Source: Sphingomonadales bacterium (GTDB taxonomy: Bacteria; Pseudomonadota; Alphaproteobacteria; Sphingomonadales; Sphingomonadaceae). From it: DNA of 10,716 bases. This document shows positions 6,832 through 10,716 of this stretch, piece after piece (the stretch's first letter is position 1; each line of letters opens with the position of its first letter). The notes under the pieces are model-generated. The model made no database searches and had not been told where the DNA came from. It was given only the letters and a program-made list of their open reading frames with translations. Location of the stretch: assembly GCA_020200935.1 (NCBI GenBank), contig JAIVHR010000203.1, positions 1-10,716 of the forward strand. Direction: 5' to 3'. The translations under genes and the position numbers were made by a program.

Positions 6832-8128
6832 CCGCGCCGCGCGATCGCTGGCCGACCGCATCCAGCCGCGGATCGTCGCCGACGATCCGCGCGGCGCCGA
6901 AACGCTGGTCGATGCCGGGATCGCCGGACTGAGTGCCGAAGGCCAGGCCGAAGTCCGCCAGCGGGTCGCCTGGTCCTATTATATCACCGGCGACGACGCC
7001 AACGCCCGGCGGCTCGCCCACATGGCGCAGAACGGCCAGGGCGAATGGGTCGCGCATGCCGCCTGGGTCGAAGGGCTCGCCGCCTGGCGCCAGCGCGACT
7101 ATGCGGCCGCCGCGCGCGCCTTCGAACTGGTCGGCAACCGCGGAACCGACGCCGAGATGCGCGCCGCCGGGCTCTATTGGGCGGCCCGCGCCCAAACCGC
7201 CGCGGGCAGCCCCGCCAATGTGCAGCCGCTGCTGCGCACCGCTTCGCGGATGGAAGAGACCTTTTACGGGCTGCTCGCCGGCCAGCGGCTCGGCATCGCG
7301 GCCCAACCGATCGAGCCCGACCACCAGACCGGCGCCGCCGCAGTCTATCCCGACCGCAACGCCCAACGCGCCCTCGCGCTGCTCGCGATCGGCGAGCGCG
7401 ATCTTGCCGAACAATTCGTCCGCCACGGCGCCGCGCTCGACCATGCCCAGCGCCACGATGGCTGGGTCGCCTTCGCCGAGCAGCTAGGCCTGCCCGACGC
7501 GCAGGTCTGGATCACGCGCAATGCGCCCGTCGCGCATCATCCCTCGGTGCGCGATCGCTATCCCAATCCCGGCTATCGGCCGGTGCGCGGCTGGCGCGTC
7601 GACCGCTCGCTGGTCTATGCGCATGCGCTGCAGGAATCGGGTTTCAACGCCGGCGCCGTCAGCCACGCCAATGCGCATGGCCTGATGCAGGTCCGCCCGG
7701 GCACCGCCGGCGATATCGCCCGCCAGCGCGGCTACACCTTCGGCAGCGGCCAGCTCCATCAGCCCGAATACAGCATCGAATTCGGCCAGAGCTATCTTGA
7801 GGATATGCGCGATTTCCCGGCGACGCGCGGGCTGCTGCCGCAGGTGATCGCCGCCTATAATGCCGGCCCCGCGCCGATCCGCGACTGGCAATACAGCCTG
7901 CGCGACGGCGGCGATCCGCTGCTCTATATCGAGAGCATCCCCTATTACGAGACGCGCCAATATGTGCCGATCGTGCTCAGGAATTACTGGATGTATCAGC
8001 GCACGGGCGGCGAGGACACGCCGACGCTCTCGGCGCTGGCCCAGGGCATGTGGCCGCGCTTTCCGGGATCGGCGGGCCCGGTCGCGGTACGGATGAGCGA
8101 TCATGGAAGCGTCCGGCTTGGCGATTGA
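6524..8128 (+). CDS. soluble lytic transglycosylase, N-terminus and signal peptide missing
   Basis: Lytic transglycosylases cleave the MurNAc-GlcNAc bond of peptidoglycan in the periplasm, forming 1,6-anhydro ends. The C-terminal SLT domain is complete: HALQESGFNAGAVSHANAHG with the catalytic Glu encoded at 7634-7636, then GLMQVRPGTA, AAYNAGPAPI, and the family's closing IPYYETRQYVP. A long helical superhelix precedes it, including QRVAWSYYITGDDANARR and AGLYWAARAQ. The open frame begins after a TGA at 6503. The first possible start, GTG 6524, lies inside the glycosylase sequence. Recognisable protein begins abruptly at about 6539 (VRQRDWTTAQ) with no signal peptide. A cytoplasmic product could not reach its substrate, so the gene is probably inactive as it stands. 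It overlaps moaB by up to 26 bases. Confidence 0.85.
   Translation: MHCAGVRQRDWTTAQSLLAAAPRSVLHPVARAELYLAAGSPQVELDPLVTLITEAPDLPNADQLRRLAESRGLASPLSIRTPQQLRTLPGPSRRALPRGVSHDRAARSLADRIQPRIVADDPRGAETLVDAGIAGLSAEGQAEVRQRVAWSYYITGDDANARRLAHMAQNGQGEWVAHAAWVEGLAAWRQRDYAAAARAFELVGNRGTDAEMRAAGLYWAARAQTAAGSPANVQPLLRTASRMEETFYGLLAGQRLGIAAQPIEPDHQTGAAAVYPDRNAQRALALLAIGERDLAEQFVRHGAALDHAQRHDGWVAFAEQLGLPDAQVWITRNAPVAHHPSVRDRYPNPGYRPVRGWRVDRSLVYAHALQESGFNAGAVSHANAHGLMQVRPGTAGDIARQRGYTFGSGQLHQPEYSIEFGQSYLEDMRDFPATRGLLPQVIAAYNAGPAPIRDWQYSLRDGGDPLLYIESIPYYETRQYVPIVLRNYWMYQRTGGEDTPTLSALAQGMWPRFPGSAGPVAVRMSDHGSVRLGD
6530..6545. other. apparent deletion junction between glycosylase and transglycosylase genes
   Basis: Glycosylase similarity in one frame ends near 6537, and transglycosylase similarity in the next frame begins near 6539. 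The glycosylase C-terminus, any intergenic DNA and the transglycosylase signal peptide are all missing at this one point. This is what a single deletion would leave. From usual protein lengths I estimate roughly 250-350 bases missing; this is inference. Confidence 0.6.
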
Positions 8129-8645
8129 CGAAAGCGCCGAATTCCTGCCCGTCCGCATCGCGCTGCTGACGGTCTCGGACTCGCGCAGCCGTGAGAATGA
8201 CAGCTCGGGCGATATCCTCGAACAGCGATTGACGGACGCTGGCCATATCCTCGCCGACCGCCGCATCGTCGCCGACGATATGAGCGAGATCGTCGCGCGG
8301 CTCCATTCCTGGGCCGAGGATCCGGAGGTCGATTGCGTGATCTGCACCGGCGGCACCGGGGTGACCGGCCGCGACATCACGCCCGAGGCGCTCGAACGCG
8401 TCGGCGAGAAGCCGATCCCCGGCTTCGGCGAGCTGTTCCGCTGGCTGAGCTACGAGACGATCGGCACATCGACGATCCAGTCGCGCGCCTGCGCCTGCGT
8501 CGCCAGCGGCACCTATATCTTCGCATTGCCCGGATCGAACGGCGCGGTGAAGGACGGCTGGGACAAGATTCTTTCGAGCCAGCTCGATAGCCGCCACCGG
8601 CCTTGCAATTTCGTCGAGCTGATGCCGCGGCTGAGCGAGCGCTAG
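8103..8645 (+). CDS. moaB: molybdenum cofactor biosynthesis protein MoaB
   Basis: MoaB/Mog-type proteins bind molybdopterin and act in molybdenum cofactor assembly; MoaB-type proteins are thought to adenylate it before metal insertion. The fold signatures are intact: IALLTVSDSR (19-28), the phosphate/cofactor loop TGGTGVTGRDITPEA (82-96), PGFGELFR (106-113), IGTSTIQSRA, the second loop FALPGSNGAVKDGW, and the C-terminal RPCNFVELMPRL. At 180 residues it is full length. The start could be ATG 8103, inside the transglycosylase gene, or TTG 8118, which gives MAIDES, the beginning usual in relatives, with GGAAG eight bases before it. Either way it overlaps the upstream gene and is probably coupled to it. 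Its stop codon at 8643-8645 directly abuts the opposing lipoprotein stop. No other molybdenum-cofactor gene is in view. Confidence 0.92.
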   Translation: MEASGLAIDESAEFLPVRIALLTVSDSRSRENDSSGDILEQRLTDAGHILADRRIVADDMSEIVARLHSWAEDPEVDCVICTGGTGVTGRDITPEALERVGEKPIPGFGELFRWLSYETIGTSTIQSRACACVASGTYIFALPGSNGAVKDGWDKILSSQLDSRHRPCNFVELMPRLSER

Positions 8646-9416
8646 CTATTCGATCGGCTCGAAGGGCGGCGACACGAATACCTCCCGGATCTCGCCGTCG
8701 GGATAATATTCTCCGGTCTCGAAATAGGATCCGTCGCCTTCGACACCCTCGTAATTTCCGGCATGGGGACCGTTCGGGACGCCGCTCGAGGCCGTGTCGG
8801 CGGCGGCCGTCTTCGATTCGGCGCGAAAAGCGAGGCTGTCGGGCTGGTCGGCGAAGCTCACATATTCGCGGCCCTCATTGTCGTAATTGAAGGCGAAGGT
8901 CGGCGCGCCCCAGGCCGCCGCAGCCTCGGCGATCGAGCTGCTCGGCCCGATCCCCTCGGCGGTCCTGCATTGCGGCGCATAGACCGACAGTCCGGCGACC
9001 GCGATGTCGGGGCTATATGCCTCGACATCGTAGCTCTCGAAATCAGCGCAGAGCGCGTCCTCGCCGCCGGCACGCAGGCAGAGCTTGCCGAAATCGACCA
9101 TATAGTTCGGGTAGAAACTCAGCACCGTATCGGCCGGAAAGGCCGAGACGAAATCGCCGAGCGTATCGGGGATCGAGATGCCGGCCACGCTGCTTGCGGT
9201 GATCAGGCAGGCGGGGTCGAAGCGGACATTGCCGCCGGCCGAGACGACCTCGATCGCATCGGGGCCGAGCGCCGCGTCGGGCTCCAGCCTGTCGCCGGCT
9301 TCGGCTTCGTCGGCTTCGAGGATCGCGCCCTCGGGCGGCTCCTCCACGCTATCGTCGGCTTCGCCGCAGCCGGCAAATGCCAGCGCAAGCAGCCCCAGCC
9401 CGATGGTCAATCTCAT
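8646..9416 (-). CDS. hypothetical lipoprotein
   Basis: The 256-residue product has a signal peptide ending in the lipobox FAGC (14-17), so it should be lipidated on Cys17 and membrane-anchored outside the cytoplasm. An acidic linker (about 18-55) leads to a domain with FDPACLI, SIPDTLGDFVSAFP and SFYPNYMVDFGKLCL, then GIGPSSSIAEAAAAWGAP and REYVSF. Several further Cys, besides the anchor, could form disulphides. The two similar segments, each a loop followed by an (A)A-rich helix, hint at a duplicated domain in which a threshold-like GI(G/S)P..(T/S) motif recurs; this is weak. I do not recognise the family with confidence. The start at 9416 has AAGGG upstream. The gene stands alone, convergent with moaB and divergent from the radical SAM gene, sharing a 50-base promoter region with the latter. 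Confidence 0.83.
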   Translation of the reverse strand: MRLTIGLGLLALAFAGCGEADDSVEEPPEGAILEADEAEAGDRLEPDAALGPDAIEVVSAGGNVRFDPACLITASSVAGISIPDTLGDFVSAFPADTVLSFYPNYMVDFGKLCLRAGGEDALCADFESYDVEAYSPDIAVAGLSVYAPQCRTAEGIGPSSSIAEAAAAWGAPTFAFNYDNEGREYVSFADQPDSLAFRAESKTAAADTASSGVPNGPHAGNYEGVEGDGSYFETGEYYPDGEIREVFVSPPFEPIE

Positions 9417-9457
9417 TCTGCATCCCTTCGCTTGCCAACCACCCCGGTCCGTGTCAT

Positions 9458-9472
9458 GTTCTGCTTATGTTC
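9458..9472. promoter_or_regulatory. GTTC-N7-GTTC site, putative LexA (SOS) box
   Basis: Two GTTC direct repeats at 9458-9461 and 9469-9472 are separated by seven AT-leaning bases. This is the arrangement described for LexA operators in alphaproteobacteria. It is in the only intergenic gap between the divergent lipoprotein and radical SAM genes. Unusually, it overlaps the radical SAM start codon (9467-9469), and lies 41 bases upstream of the lipoprotein start. Which gene it controls, if any, is not clear. Eight fixed bases could occur by chance about once in 30 kb over both orientations. Confidence 0.5.
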
Positions 9473-10537
9473 TCATCCCGCCCAGCCCGCGGTGCCACCG
9501 AAAATGCCGTCAGCGACCGTTTCGGCTTAGCCCAAACCGAAGCCGATGGCGACTGGCTCGACGATCGCGAGGCGATCGACGGGGCAGCGCCGCGGCTCAG
9601 GACGACGGTGACCATCGAACGGCCCAAATCGATCATCGCGCGCAACCGATCGCCCGACGTGCCCTTCGACCGATCGATCAACGCCTATCGCGGCTGCGAG
9701 CATGGCTGTATCTATTGCTTCGCCCGGCCGACGCACGCCTATCACGATCTCTCGCCGGGGCTCGATTTCGAGAGCAGGCTGTTCGCCAAGCCCGACGCGC
9801 CGGCGCTGCTGCGCAGGGAGCTGTCGAAGCCCGGCTATAGAGCGGCGCCGCTCGCGATGGGCACCAACACCGATCCCTATCAGCCGATCGAGGCGCGCTA
9901 CCGGATCACCCGGCAATGTATCGAGATCCTCGCCGAGACCCGCCATCCGCTGACCATCACCACCAAGTCCGACCGCGTGACCCGCGATATCGACCTGCTG
10001 GCGACGATGGCGCGGGATGATCTGGTCGCGGTCTGCCTGTCGGTCACCTCGCTCGATCCGAAGGTGCACAGGACGCTCGAGCCGCGCGCGCCGGCGCCGA
10101 AGAAGCGGCTCGCGGCGATCAAGGCGCTGTCCGAAGCCGGCATACCGACCTTCGTCTCGATCTCGCCGATCGTCCCGGCGATCACCGATCACGAGATCGA
10201 GCATCTGATCGAGGCGGCGGCCGAGGCCGGGGCGCGCTCGGCCTTCTTCATCCCGGTACGGCTGCCGCACGAGGTGCGCCCGCTCTTCGAGGCGTGGCTG
10301 GCCGAACATTATCCCGATCGCGCCGCCAAGGTCATGAACACCATCCGCTCGATCCGCGGCGGACGCGACAACGATCCGAATTTCCATTCGCGCATGCGCG
10401 GCCAGGGCGCCTGGTACGAGTTGATTCGCAAACGCTTCCGCATCGCCTGCAAGCGGCATGGGCTCGGCAATGCGCGGATGACATTGCGGCGCGATCTGTT
10501 CCGCCCGCCAAGCGGCCCGCAGGGGGAGCTGTTTTAA
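9467..10537 (+). CDS. PA0069-family radical SAM protein
   Basis: A 356-residue radical S-adenosylmethionine enzyme related to the SplB-like PA0069 group; the substrate of this group is not known. The cluster motif is C-x3-C-x2-C at Cys77, 81 and 84 within YRGCEHGCIYCFARP, which should bind the [4Fe-4S] cluster that cleaves SAM. Family segments follow: HAYHDLSPGLDFESRLFAKP, AMGTNTDPYQPIEARYRITR, ISPIVPAITDHEIEHLIEAA and GGRDNDPNFHSRMRGQG. The C-terminus LRRDLFRPP is also family-like, so the gene is full length. The start ATG 9467 is chosen because the upstream frame overlaps the lipoprotein gene and because the ARGA segment near the N-terminus is conserved. No ribosome-binding site is visible, and the ATG lies inside the putative LexA box, so the message may be leaderless. 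A short hairpin repeat follows the stop. Confidence 0.9.
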   Translation: MFSSRPARGATENAVSDRFGLAQTEADGDWLDDREAIDGAAPRLRTTVTIERPKSIIARNRSPDVPFDRSINAYRGCEHGCIYCFARPTHAYHDLSPGLDFESRLFAKPDAPALLRRELSKPGYRAAPLAMGTNTDPYQPIEARYRITRQCIEILAETRHPLTITTKSDRVTRDIDLLATMARDDLVAVCLSVTSLDPKVHRTLEPRAPAPKKRLAAIKALSEAGIPTFVSISPIVPAITDHEIEHLIEAAAEAGARSAFFIPVRLPHEVRPLFEAWLAEHYPDRAAKVMNTIRSIRGGRDNDPNFHSRMRGQGAWYELIRKRFRIACKRHGLGNARMTLRRDLFRPPSGPQGELF

Positions 10538-10564
10538 CTGCGAGAAGCGGCTGGATTCTGAAAG

Positions 10565-10691
10565 CCCTCTCCCCATGGGAGAGGGTTGGGTGAGGGGTTC
10601 CGACCTATCGAGAGCGCGGAACCACTCATCCAACTCCGACTAGGCGGCTACGCCGCCAAGTCTTCGTATCCTTCTCCCTCCGGGAGAAGGG
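10565..10691. repeat. composite multi-hairpin intergenic repeat, possible bidirectional terminator
   Basis: Four stem-loops lie in a row. 10565-10573 pairs perfectly with 10577-10585 (9 bp, 3-base loop). 10586-10602 pairs with 10617-10633 (15 of 17). 10643-10648 pairs with 10652-10657 (GGCGGC/GCCGCC, 6 bp). 10670-10678 pairs perfectly with 10682-10690 (9 bp, 3-base loop). The CCCTCTCCC...GGGAGAGGG and CCTTCTCCC...GGGAGAAGG units are a dispersed element type I recognise from many proteobacterial genomes. It fills the gap between two apparently convergent genes, a usual site for such repeats. No U-tract follows, so any termination would be by structure alone. Confidence 0.75.
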
Positions 10692-10716
10692 TCAAACCGT
10701 CGCCAGCTTGTAATCC
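10692..10716 (-). CDS. possible C-terminal end of a minus-strand gene
   Basis: Read on the minus strand, the right edge gives DYKLATV followed by TGA at 10694-10692. This is a plausible protein C-terminus lying just outside the last repeat hairpin, as expected if a convergent gene enters from the right. Seven residues do not allow identification, and a chance open frame is possible. Confidence 0.35.

Noticed and set aside
6152..7456. 434-residue minus-strand frame opposite the glycosylase and transglycosylase genes
   Set aside because: No domain seen; composition is typical of antisense frames in high-GC DNA. The plus strand carries known family motifs.
8646..9416. Assignment of the lipoprotein to a DUF1131-like family
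   Set aside because: Only a vague likeness in one short segment; not enough to name a family without a profile search.
9527..10633. 368-residue minus-strand frame opposite the radical SAM gene
   Set aside because: It is entirely antisense to a gene with an intact cluster motif, and runs into the hairpin repeat.
10565..10691. CRISPR array
   Set aside because: The repeated units are different hairpins, not identical repeats with unique spacers, and no cas gene is present.

Overview
The window looks like chromosomal DNA from a GC-rich alphaproteobacterium, most likely a sphingomonad (Sphingomonadales). The evidence is GC-rich coding in every gene, ETF-QO / TPR-protein / IspE gene order, a soluble lytic transglycosylase and MoaB close to a sphingomonad-type uracil-DNA glycosylase, and intergenic palindromes of families I recognise from alphaproteobacteria. 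These assignments come from recall of family sequences, not from a search.

Layout, left to right. Positions 1-628 (minus) hold a small lipoprotein gene and the start of nnr (NAD(P)HX repair), coupled by a GTGA overlap; nnr runs off the left edge. A palindromic repeat (about 670-730) separates these from an N-formylglutamate amidohydrolase family gene (768-1496, minus). Positions 1497-1845 contain no gene, but carry a second palindromic repeat whose right arm is split. Positions 1846-5853 (minus) form a tight operon read as ETF-ubiquinone oxidoreductase, then a secreted TPR protein, then ispE. Opposite and divergent, 5992-8645 (plus) carries a uracil-DNA glycosylase remnant, a lytic transglycosylase lacking its N-terminus, and moaB. 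moaB ends stop-to-stop against a minus-strand lipoprotein (8646-9416). That lipoprotein is divergent from a PA0069-type radical SAM gene (9467-10537, plus), and a GTTC-N7-GTTC site resembling an alphaproteobacterial LexA box lies between them. The right edge (10565-10691) is a multi-hairpin repeat, followed by the last few codons of a minus-strand gene.

I see no phage, CRISPR, transposase or defence locus. The most notable signal is gene damage in otherwise ordinary housekeeping DNA. ETF-QO appears to lack about 45 internal residues immediately after its first FAD-binding strand. About 800 bp away, the uracil-DNA glycosylase loses its C-terminal third exactly where the lytic transglycosylase loses its signal peptide, as one deletion would produce. 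Both gaps leave clean ORFs, so they could be real deletions, assembly collapse, or an edited sequence.

The other points of interest are the putative LexA operator sitting on the radical SAM start codon, and three unrelated palindromic repeat families, each in a gap between genes.
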